This document shows, piece after piece, positions 35,864 to 45,386 of a stretch of DNA of 64,000 nucleotides. The translations under genes and the position numbers were made by a program. Location of the stretch: the NCBI GenBank assembly GCA_045568115.1, contig JBJLBO010000005.1:310001-374000 (forward strand), read 5' to 3'. Source of the DNA: MGIIb-O1 sp002457595 (GTDB taxonomy: Archaea > Thermoplasmatota > Poseidoniia > Poseidoniales > Thalassarchaeaceae). Position 1 is the stretch's first letter; the number at the start of each line of letters is the position of its first letter. The notes under the pieces are model-generated. The model was not told the origin of the DNA, did no database searches, and worked only from the letters and a program-made list of their open reading frames with translations.

Positions 35864-35880
35864 CGCTCCCGTAGGGAGCG
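35864..35880 (-). terminator. Hairpin after exonuclease III gene
   Basis: CGCTCCC and GGGAGCG form a perfect 7-bp GC-rich stem with a GTA loop, 12 bases after the exonuclease III stop codon and about 60 bases before the ADH synthase start. There is no strong U-run. It could be a terminator or mRNA-end structure for the exonuclease gene, or a leader element for the shikimate operon. Confidence 0.4.
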
Positions 35881-35891
35881 AAGAGAATATA

Positions 35892-36671
35892 TCAAAAATC
35901 AAAATCAATGATTAGTGGAGCGTGGTCCGAGCAATTCAAGCCCGCTTGCCGATTTACCTCTGCAGTTTTGAAAGAAGCAAAAGCAGCATTATTTGCCAGA
36001 ACATAATCAATCCTCCAGCCACGATCTAAGGCCCGTGCTTGACCACGATTAGACCACCAAGTGTAAGGTCCCTTTTGCTCACCGAAGTGGATCCGATGTA
36101 AATCATGCCAGCCGCTGTCAAGGAAGCGACTGAACCATTCACGCTCATGCGGTAAGAAACCGGATGTGCGTCTGTTTCCACTCGGATTCCAGATGTCATT
36201 CTCAGTATGAGCGATATTCAAATCTCCAACTAAAATCGCAGGTTCTGGTGAATCAAGGAATTTCTTGGCCCAAACCAACAAATCCTCCAACCATCTATCT
36301 TTGTAGGCTTGTCTTTCGGGACCAGAACCTCCGTTTGGCAAGTAGATATTGATACAAGTTAGAGGGCCACATTTCGTGGTTAAGACACGCCCCTCTAAAT
36401 CATCAGGATCTAAGTGAGTTCCTATGCCACGACCAAGCTCCTCCATACCAACACGAGACATTGAAGCCACCCCAGAATACCCCTTGCGTTCGGCCGGATG
36501 CCAGATGACCTCGTGACCATCAGGAAGAGTCCAGTCGATTGGAAGTTGTTCAGGAAGTGCACGCACTTCCTGGAGTAACCAGATGTCTGCATCTATCCTC
36601 TCAATGAATTCATCCAAGCCTTTGCGGATTGCGGCCCGGATGCCATTCAAGTTCCAGGTGACGACGCGCAT
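35892..36671 (-). CDS. xthA: Exodeoxyribonuclease III / AP endonuclease
   Basis: A 259-residue member of the exonuclease/endonuclease/phosphatase fold. It has MRVVTWNLNGIRAAIRKG, the metal-binding Glu in WLLQEVRA, the core GDLNIAHTENDIWNP, and the terminal NCSDHAPLIIDF with the Asp-His pair. It nicks DNA 5' of abasic sites in base-excision repair. Length and motifs are standard for the bacterial ExoIII family, which many archaea share. Its stop lies next to a hairpin. Confidence 0.93.
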   Translation of the reverse strand: MRVVTWNLNGIRAAIRKGLDEFIERIDADIWLLQEVRALPEQLPIDWTLPDGHEVIWHPAERKGYSGVASMSRVGMEELGRGIGTHLDPDDLEGRVLTTKCGPLTCINIYLPNGGSGPERQAYKDRWLEDLLVWAKKFLDSPEPAILVGDLNIAHTENDIWNPSGNRRTSGFLPHEREWFSRFLDSGWHDLHRIHFGEQKGPYTWWSNRGQARALDRGWRIDYVLANNAAFASFKTAEVNRQAGLNCSDHAPLIIDFDF

Positions 36672-36680
36672 GAAGGGGGC

Positions 36681-39155
36681 TCACGGAGATAGGTCTTTGA
36701 CTTTCTCGACTAAATCCATCCTGCTAATTCTCCACATTCCGTATGGAGTGAGGATTACTGAGATGAAAACAACAACACTAACAAGTTGTGCTGTAACCAT
36801 GAAATCAGACTTCACAGTCATATAAAATGCCCATTGAACAAATGTAGAAATTAATGCTTGAGTGCCAAATATAGTGAAAATGGTGGCGAGAATGCCACCT
36901 ATCAAACCAATAGCAATATGTTCACCCAGCATCATCCCACCTATCCTGTTGATTGGAGCACCAAGCACTCTTAGTGTCGCTATCTCTACGTCTCGTTCTG
37001 CAAGATTCATGATTAGAGTATTGAATAAAACAACAATTGCAATGATTATTCCAAGCGCAAGAATTGAATTGAAAACTGCTTGTTGCTGTTCCAACATCGA
37101 CTCAAAGGTTTTGATTAAGTCCTCTTTTTGAGTAACGCCAAGTGAAATTTCGCCCAATTCATTGTCTACTTCGATTCCCTCTGGCAAATCAAGCAAAACA
37201 GAGGTCGCTTCGATTCCCACGACGGGTACTAGATCTTGTCGATGGAAATATACGGTTCGCGTCAGTTCTCCTTGAGTGATTCCGGTTATCTCAATATCCA
37301 ACGAAGTTGAACCAAACATAATCGTCTGAGTTTGCCCAACTTGCCAATCGAGGAAGTGCTGTAATCCCTCATCAACCAGTACCTGTGTAACTTCAGAATT
37401 AGCAACAGGGAGTGTTCCTTCTTTAAGATCTAAAACTATCATAGAATTATCGTTAGTAGAAACCGTATCCAACCCATAGGTCAAGAGATACCTCGTATCC
37501 CCCTCTGGATTAGCTGGGAAAACTAACATCGACTCATGAGATGCACCTCTCTCATCAGCCCATTCATTCACTGCCACCTCCCCTCCGAAGGGAACAATAA
37601 CTTGAGCGTCCCAATTCTGGTTATTCTCAACATTACCAAGTACAGCATCTTCCATTGTAGCCATCATCAGTGTCATACTGCCAAAAATTAGCATTGACAG
37701 GCCGACAGCAACGAATGTGAAGGCTAGCCTAGTTGGTTTTCTAATGCTAGACCTGATAGTTAGACCAACTGTAGAAGGTAATCTCGAAGTTAACTTCTGT
37801 AGACCTCGAGACGAGAGTCTAATCTGGTGTTGGCCACGCATAATTTCCAGAGGTTGTAGTCTAGAAGCTTGGATAGCTGGAAAAATTCCAGAAAACAAAA
37901 CAATTAACATCGCGATTCCAGAAATTTGCAGAAGGATAGGGGTTACATCTGCAGGTTCAATAATTGGAATACCCAATAATTCTTCATACATATTCAACAT
38001 GGCTGGAGCACCCAAAAATACTCCAAGAATTATACCAAATAAACAACCGATTAAACCTATTAAAATGGGCATCAAGATATACCCTGGAATTATAGCATTT
38101 CGTGGAATTCCGAGTGTTCGCAATATTGCAATCTCTCTAGCCTGAGATTGCACCAATCTCTGAAGGCTCAAGAAGATGGTGATTCCAGCAACTATTGCAA
38201 TCATTGCAGTAATTGGTACATACATCGACATTGCACCTTCGGCATCGGTACGAAGTAATTCTACTGATTCAATTCCTGAACGACTGTAAACTAATGAAGG
38301 TGAATCGTCGATATCTTGTACGGTAGAGTCGATTTTTCCTATAATTAAACTGAGTTCTTCGCCTTCGACATCGGTAGAAGTCTGCAAGTCATATTCCGGA
38401 GTTCCAACTATGTCAATGAGTAGAAGATTGGCCGAACCTGAACTGAGGTTGGCTAACCTCTCAAGGCCTCCTGAAGTCAAATATCCAGTAGCAAATGTTC
38501 CAGGTTCTGCAGGAAATAATGAGCCACTCTGGGCAAAGTACAGATGATTTGAATGGTGACCAATACCCACAATGGTGTAATCCATGCTTCCTGCTCCGGA
38601 ACCTATCGAAATGCTATCACCAATCTCAACCTCCATTCCTTCAGCCACCCTTACATCGACGACGATCTCATCATCTGCACTGGCCATAACACCTGAGCAG
38701 CAATCGTGGTCCGGAAACCACACTCGGTCGACATATCCTTCATCAATACCGTGCCAAACAGCAGGAATGATTGATTCTTCACCATCCTCATTTGTGTGAA
38801 ACATAACTCCATTGAGTTTCAAACGAGGTTCGCATTCATTTAGCACTAAATCTGAATCGGGCCATTGATTTGCGATTTCCTCACAAATTGAATCAGCAGT
38901 ACTGCCATCCCATGCCCAACTAGGATTTTCAACCCAAATATCTGCAAGGTTTACTCCCTCATCAGTATCCGCATAGATGTCATCGTACATGCTTGAGGCT
39001 GTGTGAGCATATGCTGCAAAAGAAATACCTGCGAAAACACCAACCATCACCATGAGTACCACTGCGAAGAGGCGAATCTTTGTTCGCCATAGGCTTCTTG
39101 CCAAACGCTTTGTAAGTAGTCCAAACAAGAATATCACCTCATTCAACAATTTCAT
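36681..39155 (-). CDS. FtsX/MacB-type ABC transporter permease
   Basis: An 824-residue permease. An N-terminal helix (about 20-45) is followed by a large extracytoplasmic domain and three helices around 310-425 forming a first FtsX domain (SQAREIAILRTLGIPRNAI). A further anchor near 470-495, a second periplasmic-type domain and a C-terminal FtsX domain (ERDVEIATLRVLGAPINRIGG) complete it. The DUF214-like layout with two FtsX units matches lipoprotein or peptide exporters that work by mechanotransmission. It overlaps the ATPase gene by 17 bases, so the two form one transporter. The cargo is unknown. Confidence 0.85.
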   Translation of the reverse strand: MKLLNEVIFLFGLLTKRLARSLWRTKIRLFAVVLMVMVGVFAGISFAAYAHTASSMYDDIYADTDEGVNLADIWVENPSWAWDGSTADSICEEIANQWPDSDLVLNECEPRLKLNGVMFHTNEDGEESIIPAVWHGIDEGYVDRVWFPDHDCCSGVMASADDEIVVDVRVAEGMEVEIGDSISIGSGAGSMDYTIVGIGHHSNHLYFAQSGSLFPAEPGTFATGYLTSGGLERLANLSSGSANLLLIDIVGTPEYDLQTSTDVEGEELSLIIGKIDSTVQDIDDSPSLVYSRSGIESVELLRTDAEGAMSMYVPITAMIAIVAGITIFLSLQRLVQSQAREIAILRTLGIPRNAIIPGYILMPILIGLIGCLFGIILGVFLGAPAMLNMYEELLGIPIIEPADVTPILLQISGIAMLIVLFSGIFPAIQASRLQPLEIMRGQHQIRLSSRGLQKLTSRLPSTVGLTIRSSIRKPTRLAFTFVAVGLSMLIFGSMTLMMATMEDAVLGNVENNQNWDAQVIVPFGGEVAVNEWADERGASHESMLVFPANPEGDTRYLLTYGLDTVSTNDNSMIVLDLKEGTLPVANSEVTQVLVDEGLQHFLDWQVGQTQTIMFGSTSLDIEITGITQGELTRTVYFHRQDLVPVVGIEATSVLLDLPEGIEVDNELGEISLGVTQKEDLIKTFESMLEQQQAVFNSILALGIIIAIVVLFNTLIMNLAERDVEIATLRVLGAPINRIGGMMLGEHIAIGLIGGILATIFTIFGTQALISTFVQWAFYMTVKSDFMVTAQLVSVVVFISVILTPYGMWRISRMDLVEKVKDLSP

Positions 39156-39954
39156 CAGACTTTACTTTTCCACTGTCAATTCTTACAACCCTTGTAGCAT
39201 ATTCAATCAATGATTCGTCATGAGTCACGAAAACGCAGGTAATCCCTTCCGCCTCACATGCCTTGACTAGTACTTCCATGACCATAGATGAGGTCTTTGA
39301 GTCTAGGTTTCCCGTCAACTCATCACCGAGTAGAAGTCGCGGACTCTTGGCAAGGCTTCGGGCGATTGCAACCCTTTGTTGCTGCCCTCCACTAATCTCA
39401 GCAGGAAATCTATCCTTCTCGTTCTCTAAGCCAACAAGCTGGAGAAGTTGGTTTGCCCTTTCCTCATCGCGGCCACCTGCTAATTCTTGAATCAGCAATA
39501 TATTCTCAAGTACAGTTAGATCTTGGAGAAGATTGAAAAATTGAAACACATACCCAATATTTTCTCTCCTAAAAGATGTGGCTTTTTCACTAGCCTTTGC
39601 CATGGGCCTAGAGTGAGTGAAGTATTCCAAGGGGAAGAATATGATTTTGGCGAGGGGTCGTAGTAAGAACGCCGTATGCCATGGGAGGGATTCAAGTCGA
39701 TTCCACCACCTAGGTGCTAAGGCAGGGACTCTAGGCACTTCCTTTCCAGCAAAGTCGAAAGAACCACCGGTGGGGGTGTCCAAAGCAGAGAGGCAGTTCA
39801 GGAGGGTGGTCTTGCCTGATCCAGAAGGACCAAGGAGAATTATTCTCTCTCCCTCATTAATTTCTAGATTAATTCCATCAAGTGCCTTCACAGTTCCTGA
39901 CGGCATCACATAATGGCGTTTTATTCCCTTCATCTCAACTAATGGTGCCGACAT
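39139..39954 (-). CDS. ABC transporter ATP-binding protein, MacB/LolD-like with insertion
   Basis: A 271-residue ATPase. Walker A is GPSGSGKTTLL, the Q-loop is YVFQFFNLLQDLTV, the signature is ISGGQQQRVAIARSLA, and Walker B is LLLGDELTGNLDSKT. About 45 additional residues rich in Trp/Phe/Pro lie between Walker A and the Q-loop (about residues 70-115), where LolD-type ATPases have a short link. Walker B reads GDELTG rather than the common ADEPTG. It pairs with the FtsX-type permease downstream. Confidence 0.9.
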   Translation of the reverse strand: MSAPLVEMKGIKRHYVMPSGTVKALDGINLEINEGERIILLGPSGSGKTTLLNCLSALDTPTGGSFDFAGKEVPRVPALAPRWWNRLESLPWHTAFLLRPLAKIIFFPLEYFTHSRPMAKASEKATSFRRENIGYVFQFFNLLQDLTVLENILLIQELAGGRDEERANQLLQLVGLENEKDRFPAEISGGQQQRVAIARSLAKSPRLLLGDELTGNLDSKTSSMVMEVLVKACEAEGITCVFVTHDESLIEYATRVVRIDSGKVKSDEIVE

Positions 39955-40012
39955 AGAACTACTCCGTAGTTCTCCCTAAGAAGACATTCTAATCAACTTC
40001 TCTGTGAAGAAA

Positions 40013-42097
40013 TTAGGAATTGCCAACACCTGCAAAGAATGCCATTGAATCACGGAAGAGTTCCTCTCTTCGTCGTCTTTTATTTCGCCTCAAATGCATT
40101 AATGTGAAAAGAACAGCTAGGAGAATGATGAATGGAATGAAAGCCTCCGCATGGTATCTTTCCATGAACTCAATTATCCCACGTGCTGTGTATGCCCATG
40201 TCAATGATGCAGCAGTACCTCCAAACAAACAAGCGGCTAATACTCGTTGAAATTTCATTCTAGCAACCAGACCTAACATTGCACCAACTAGTACACCACT
40301 AGCCATAAACGGGATCCAAACGAAGACTATCAAGAACCAAAATCCGTATTTATCGATTCGGTCTTGATTCTTGTGAGCAACGTATTCAACACTAGATAGA
40401 ATATCTCCCATGAATGGGTTTTGAAGTAATGCTCCGGTTATTCCACCTTGTTTAGCAACCATTGCCTCGCCAACTAATTCCTCTTCTTCACTTTCTGGCA
40501 ATATTCCTTTAATTCGTGTCGCAATTCCAAGATAGGGATCAGTTTCGATTGTAGGCTGTTCAACTCTTCCAGCCATAGCCTGATCTGAAAGTGTTGCCTT
40601 CTCATTTCTAGCACTAACAACTAGCACTCTGCCTCCAAGATGAGGTTCGAGAGCGATTTTTAGATGATCATGTAAATCATTCTGAAGATCGGAAAATGTT
40701 GGCTTGAAAAAGAAATATGAAAATCGCATTACTGGTTGGTATATTACACGTACAAACACAGCATCTTCATCCGCTAATACAGCAGTACCAAAATCAACAA
40801 GATCATGTTTTTTGAACCATCTATTCATGCTAGTATGAGCTGCAGCTTCAAGCCATCCGTATGCGCTCATCTCAGTGAAAAATGAGGAGTAGTCTTCAAG
40901 TGGAGTTATTTTCTCATTTCCTATTTTCAACGACAAACGACTTGATTCATGTGCTTCATATATGCCGTCATCAATACACATTAGGCGCATTTGCAATGGT
41001 CTCATCTCACCAAACACTGCAAATTCTTCCAATAAACTACGAGTCAATACAGCACGGATATCTATAGGCTCAGATATTGTTGTACTACGAGTTGTGTATG
41101 GTATCAAAACATCAATTGAAATTGCACGTTCCTGCATCTTCATCTTTTCAAAATCAATGTCTATTCGGAGATTCTCTGTAGATTTTCGGAGTATTCTTTG
41201 AATTAACCGACGAAGTTGTTTTTCAGTTAGTAAATCGTCTGTATCTCTATGATACATTTTTTGCATTAGAGGGTATTGTACGCATAGAAAGAACAGAGAC
41301 ATACCCAATGAGACCATTGCCATCCACCAAGCAGGTATTCCAGCGCTTCCGCCGGTGAGCATAGCAGCCTCACGGCCACCAACCCATTCGGCACCCATCA
41401 TTATCCAGCCCCATTCCCCTAATCCTTCAATAGTCCAACAAGAGCGTGGGTCTTCATCAATCACCTCAACATGAGTGGAAATTTCGAGTTCAAATGATTT
41501 GGAATGTAATTCCCCTTCGCTAGCCTCGACCAAGACCTGTAATTCCTCTTGAGACATTGACTCAATATCATCTTCTACACTGACAAACCAAATTTTGGCT
41601 GAGGCATTGTAGTGCCCTTTTTCGAGATCTGATGGGTCATATTCTAAGTCTTGGTCACCTATGCCACCTTGTAGTAAATTGACTGATTCGTTTTCAATAA
41701 ATAACCCAATTACTGTTGGAGTAAATGAATCCACATTATGAGAAATAACCTTCACAACATGTCCATCAACATCGTAGAATACATTGAACCATACCTCCCC
41801 CCTCTTATCGACACATTCTTCACCGGGATCGAGTGGAGTTTGAGATAGTGTTTTGTCAATAACAATTGAATCTGACGCCACCCCACCAGATGACATAACA
41901 AAAACACCGCCAAAGAAGATGGCACCAATGATTACTCCAACAATTAATGTATAATCTTCAAATGCACCTCGAAAGAATCTCTTATCTCCTTCACGGCGTT
42001 GTCGGATTAGATTCAACTCCTTGTCGAGTTTGTCATTCTCAACCTCATCCAAGGCACTTGCCGCGGTCACAAACGAGACAGGGATGGTCAAGGACAT
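40013..42097 (-). CDS. Large membrane protein with C-terminal small-multidrug-export-like domain
   Basis: A 694-residue protein. A short cytoplasmic N-terminus is followed by a helix near 50-72 and an exported beta-type domain of about 170 residues. Another helix near 260-280 leads to a long cytoplasmic alpha/beta region (about 290-560). At least three C-terminal helices have the segment FVWIPFMASGVLVGAMLGLVA, similar to the IPLPGTGAWTGAL region of the COG2426 family, and end in a basic RRNKRRRR tail. I do not recognise the middle part. It lies 58 bases upstream of the ABC ATPase on the same strand and might serve the same system. Confidence 0.5.
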   Translation of the reverse strand: MSLTIPVSFVTAASALDEVENDKLDKELNLIRQRREGDKRFFRGAFEDYTLIVGVIIGAIFFGGVFVMSSGGVASDSIVIDKTLSQTPLDPGEECVDKRGEVWFNVFYDVDGHVVKVISHNVDSFTPTVIGLFIENESVNLLQGGIGDQDLEYDPSDLEKGHYNASAKIWFVSVEDDIESMSQEELQVLVEASEGELHSKSFELEISTHVEVIDEDPRSCWTIEGLGEWGWIMMGAEWVGGREAAMLTGGSAGIPAWWMAMVSLGMSLFFLCVQYPLMQKMYHRDTDDLLTEKQLRRLIQRILRKSTENLRIDIDFEKMKMQERAISIDVLIPYTTRSTTISEPIDIRAVLTRSLLEEFAVFGEMRPLQMRLMCIDDGIYEAHESSRLSLKIGNEKITPLEDYSSFFTEMSAYGWLEAAAHTSMNRWFKKHDLVDFGTAVLADEDAVFVRVIYQPVMRFSYFFFKPTFSDLQNDLHDHLKIALEPHLGGRVLVVSARNEKATLSDQAMAGRVEQPTIETDPYLGIATRIKGILPESEEEELVGEAMVAKQGGITGALLQNPFMGDILSSVEYVAHKNQDRIDKYGFWFLIVFVWIPFMASGVLVGAMLGLVARMKFQRVLAACLFGGTAASLTWAYTARGIIEFMERYHAEAFIPFIILLAVLFTLMHLRRNKRRRREELFRDSMAFFAGVGNS

Positions 42098-42164
42098 GAA
42101 TTAGACGGTTGAGTATTTTGAGTTATACACAACTCGAACAAAAACAAAAATGCAGAATTCGCAA

Positions 42165-45098
42165 TTAATCTCGGCGGGAAATTAAACCTGCACCAATCAA
42201 ACAAATCATTGCAAGGAATCCACCAAAACCAGGTAATGATACAGGTCCTGCTGTTGAATCATCAGTATATTGTCCAGCCCATGTGTCATAAATAGCCACA
42301 TAGAATCCCATGGAATCATCCACAGAAAGAGTATCTCCGGAAGATATCATGCCATCCATATCTACGTCTTCGAAGGTGAATGGTATGTCACAACCCATTG
42401 TGCAACCAACTTCGGCTGGTGCGCTCGCTATTCCAGATTCCAAGGTCCCACTGGCCACCAAAGAGCAGTCATCCAGTGAATCGACTTCGTTGCAGTTCAG
42501 GAACCTTATCTCGAAGTCCGATATTGGTGCAGCAAAGGTCAAGCCATCAGCAATAGTTCCGAATACTGGCCCTCCTTCATTTTCATCTCCGCCGCCATCT
42601 TCAGACTCGTCAGAGCCATCACCGCAGTCGTCATAGCCATCGTCAACATAGTCCATTGGAATCACATTGCCGTTGTCGCAGTAGAATGGGTCATCGCCAT
42701 CATCGTTGTTGATTTCATCCCACATTTCAGTGAACTCGTAGATGTCGAGACCGTCGCTGTCATCGTAGTCGTACATGTCCATCATGTAAACGAGATTATT
42801 GAAGTCCTCTTCTTCGATAATGTCACCAGTAGAGTTGGCGAAGTCAGCCCACTCAGAGGGAGTGATCTGCCCGTCACCGTCAGTGTTCATCCATTCGAAG
42901 GCTTCGTCGGCAGAATAATCGTCACCATCGCCTTCGTCATCGTCGTCATCCTCAACACAGGTAGTAAATTCATCGAGATTGAGCAAGTCGTCCCCATCGG
43001 TATCACACCAGGAAAACCAGTTGGCCAATTCCTCCTCGTCGATCTCATCATCCGAATCGTCTCCTCCCTCGTTGCTGAAATCAATGATGTCTTGGAGGCT
43101 CACATAGCCGTCGTCGTCCGTGTCCATCCAGCCGAACATCTGCTCTGGATCCTCATCACCCTCATCAGGCGCCATGTCCACAATGCCATCGATGAAGCAC
43201 TGCATCTCGTCGATGTCGATTAGGTCGTTTTCGTCATAGTCGCAATCATCGAACAGTATTGTGACCTCGTCGTAATCGAGTTCGAAGTTTTCTGGATCAG
43301 ATTCCCAAGCGTCCTGGAACTCCTGGTAGCTCATGTAGCCGTCATCATTGGTATCTACGTCATCCATGGCCTCCTCTGGTGAAGGAGCGCCGTCTTCGTC
43401 TGGATCTGGGCCGTTAATCACTGGCGGGAGGGTGTCGAGATATGAGGTTCCGTCGGAGGAATTCTCGTATCCCTCATTCTGCCCATAGTCGTCAGTGCAA
43501 TGCCAGTCTGAGTCATGGTGCTCACAGTAATACCACCAAGTTTCCCAATAATCATCATCCTGAGAATTCTTGCACCACCAAACTGTCTCGTCAGCCCCGT
43601 CCTCGTCGTTGCCTTCCCATTCGCAGTAGCCGTCATAGTAAGATTGCCAAGAGACGTCGTTTTCATCGTCGCCTTCGTCATCGTCGTCATTTTCGTCCTC
43701 ATATTCGATTAGCATATCAATAAAATACTGAAGCTCGTCTATTCCTAGGAGACTGTTTCCGTCATCATCTGAAGCATCGAAGATTTCTTGAAGGTCTGAT
43801 ATTTCTTCATCAGACTCATCACCCTCAGAGTAAGAGTTCCAGAATTCATCCCAACTGAGATGATCGTCTCCATCCATATCGAACCATTGCAAAACTTCCT
43901 CAGGGCTCGGATCGTCGCCTTCACCTTCTTCTTCGAAGATTGAAACGAATAACACTATCTCATCATAGTTCAGATAGCCGTCCTCATTTTCATCAGAAGT
44001 ATCGAATTGCGACTGAAACATTGTTCTCATGCCATCAGATTCCCAACCCTCGTTGTAAGTGAAGTAATCATCAATTTCCGACCAAGTAAGTTGATCATCT
44101 CCATTTTGATCCATGACATAAAGTAATTCATCAGCAGTCGGACCGTCGTCGCCTTCACCTTCTTCTTCGTCATCTTCTTCTTCAAATGGATCGAAATCAT
44201 TGAGACCTTCAAAAATAACTGGAGTCGCCGATTTTGGTAAAGTATCATCTACCTCAATCACAACTGCATCTCCCCACATGACCGTGTGGATAATAGTGGA
44301 ATCATTGGTTCCGTCAACAGAAGTCATTGTGTATGACATTAGATTACTGCTATCATCCAATACAATTGCCATTTCTGTTGAGGCACCTTCCTCAGTGTAG
44401 GTTGCAACCATCGATTGTGAATTTTCTGAAGAGTCGTAACTGAAGCTAGCCTCTAGATCTTCTGGCATATCATCCATGACATCGGATTCGGTGTCTTCAT
44501 CATCCATCATATCATCCATCGTCATCAATGACATGAATGAGTCAGCAACCAGCGATTCAACCAAATCCATCACAGTTCCCTCAACATCTCTAGTTTGTGC
44601 TGAGTAAGACTGTGCGCCTCCAGCATCTGCTGCCATCATTCCAGATACGCTGTTATGTACATTGACAACCTGACCCACCTGAATGACCTGATTATCGATA
44701 GAAATCATAGGACCCATGCTCAAAACGGTCCTAACCATAGCAGAGTTGTTAGCCAAATCAACCATTACATGCTCTTCAATATGTAATCCCTCTAGAGCGA
44801 TCATCTCACCTTCTCCTCCACTAGAGTTAGTGTACATTACAGTAGAGTAACCGGCACGTGTATTCAGTTCGAGCATTTCATCAATGTCCATCTGATTGTC
44901 CATGGTGTGTATGAAAGTCTCCATAGTGGCTATGAAGAAACAGTCTCCTAGGGCCTCAAGTGTGGCATTTTCATCGTAGTTAGCAGCATTTTCATCCATA
45001 CATCCTAGGATGTCTTCTACTGTATCTCCACTAAGGCAACCGGAGGCAGAAGTAGTGATCATAATCAGGCTTGTAATAAGAACAAGAGTTCTACTCAT
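42165..45098 (-). CDS. EF-hand repeat lipoprotein with LDLa-like segment and PGF-CTERM-like anchor
   Basis: A 977-residue, extremely acidic exported protein. It has a lipobox (TTSASGC, Cys21), followed by GCMDENAANYDENAT, a short repeat type known from marine bacterial surface proteins. Residues about 320-780 hold about ten EF-hand-like loops in pairs, for example MDQNGDDQLTWSEID, FDMDGDDHLSWDEF, MDTDDDGYVSLQD and CDTDGDDLLNLDEF. Residues about 803-830 look like an LDL-receptor class A module (DCGDGSDE, incomplete Cys set). The terminus SLPGFGGFLAMICLIG...SRRD fits PGF-CTERM. It probably binds many Ca2+ ions at the cell surface; ligand and purpose are unknown. Having both a lipobox and a C-terminal anchor is odd. 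Confidence 0.8.
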   Translation of the reverse strand: MSRTLVLITSLIMITTSASGCLSGDTVEDILGCMDENAANYDENATLEALGDCFFIATMETFIHTMDNQMDIDEMLELNTRAGYSTVMYTNSSGGEGEMIALEGLHIEEHVMVDLANNSAMVRTVLSMGPMISIDNQVIQVGQVVNVHNSVSGMMAADAGGAQSYSAQTRDVEGTVMDLVESLVADSFMSLMTMDDMMDDEDTESDVMDDMPEDLEASFSYDSSENSQSMVATYTEEGASTEMAIVLDDSSNLMSYTMTSVDGTNDSTIIHTVMWGDAVVIEVDDTLPKSATPVIFEGLNDFDPFEEEDDEEEGEGDDGPTADELLYVMDQNGDDQLTWSEIDDYFTYNEGWESDGMRTMFQSQFDTSDENEDGYLNYDEIVLFVSIFEEEGEGDDPSPEEVLQWFDMDGDDHLSWDEFWNSYSEGDESDEEISDLQEIFDASDDDGNSLLGIDELQYFIDMLIEYEDENDDDDEGDDENDVSWQSYYDGYCEWEGNDEDGADETVWWCKNSQDDDYWETWWYYCEHHDSDWHCTDDYGQNEGYENSSDGTSYLDTLPPVINGPDPDEDGAPSPEEAMDDVDTNDDGYMSYQEFQDAWESDPENFELDYDEVTILFDDCDYDENDLIDIDEMQCFIDGIVDMAPDEGDEDPEQMFGWMDTDDDGYVSLQDIIDFSNEGGDDSDDEIDEEELANWFSWCDTDGDDLLNLDEFTTCVEDDDDDEGDGDDYSADEAFEWMNTDGDGQITPSEWADFANSTGDIIEEEDFNNLVYMMDMYDYDDSDGLDIYEFTEMWDEINNDDGDDPFYCDNGNVIPMDYVDDGYDDCGDGSDESEDGGGDENEGGPVFGTIADGLTFAAPISDFEIRFLNCNEVDSLDDCSLVASGTLESGIASAPAEVGCTMGCDIPFTFEDVDMDGMISSGDTLSVDDSMGFYVAIYDTWAGQYTDDSTAGPVSLPGFGGFLAMICLIGAGLISRRD

Positions 45099-45198
45099 AC
45101 ATTACACGAGTATAGTCGAGTATTTGAACAAATAGCCGTCATTTGTGTGTTTTGGTTTTTAAAGCCTAAAAATAACACTGTATTCTAAACAAGAAAGA

Positions 45199-45283
45199 TG
45201 GTGCAGGGGACAGGATTTGAACCTGCGAAGCACTACGCACTGGGACCTAAACCCAGCCCCTTTGACCACTCGGGTACCCCTGC
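45199..45283 (-). tRNA. tRNA-Leu, anticodon UAG, CCA encoded
   Basis: The minus strand folds as a class II tRNA. Acceptor strands GCAGGGG and CCCCTGC pair; the anticodon arm CTGGG-TTTAGGT-CCCAG gives anticodon TAG. A long variable arm (TGCGTAGTGCTTCGCA) and a T-arm with GGTTCAAATC follow. The D-arm has the GTGGTCAAAGG segment usual for Leu. After the discriminator A (45202) the genome encodes CCA (45201-45199). No intron is seen. It reads CUA codons. Confidence 0.93.
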
Positions 45284-45300
45284 TTATTCCGGACGGTTAG

Positions 45301-45306
45301 AATATA
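45301..45306 (-). promoter_or_regulatory. Candidate TATA box of tRNA-Leu
   Basis: On the minus strand GGTATATTC lies 18-23 bases upstream of the mature tRNA 5' end, about the spacing expected if transcription starts a few bases before the tRNA. Confidence 0.4.
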
Positions 45307-45386
45307 CCTCAAGAATCCAACGGAAGGCGAACCTGACCCCATAGGGTCTTAATGAAGGCGCGAGGCGAGGCGATTCTGAGGAGCAT

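Noticed and set aside
42600..44200. Dense GAT/GAC/TCA-like short repeats that could look like a satellite or CRISPR-like array
   Set aside because: The repetition is explained by codons for acidic EF-hand loops. Spacing is irregular and there are no conserved repeat-spacer units.
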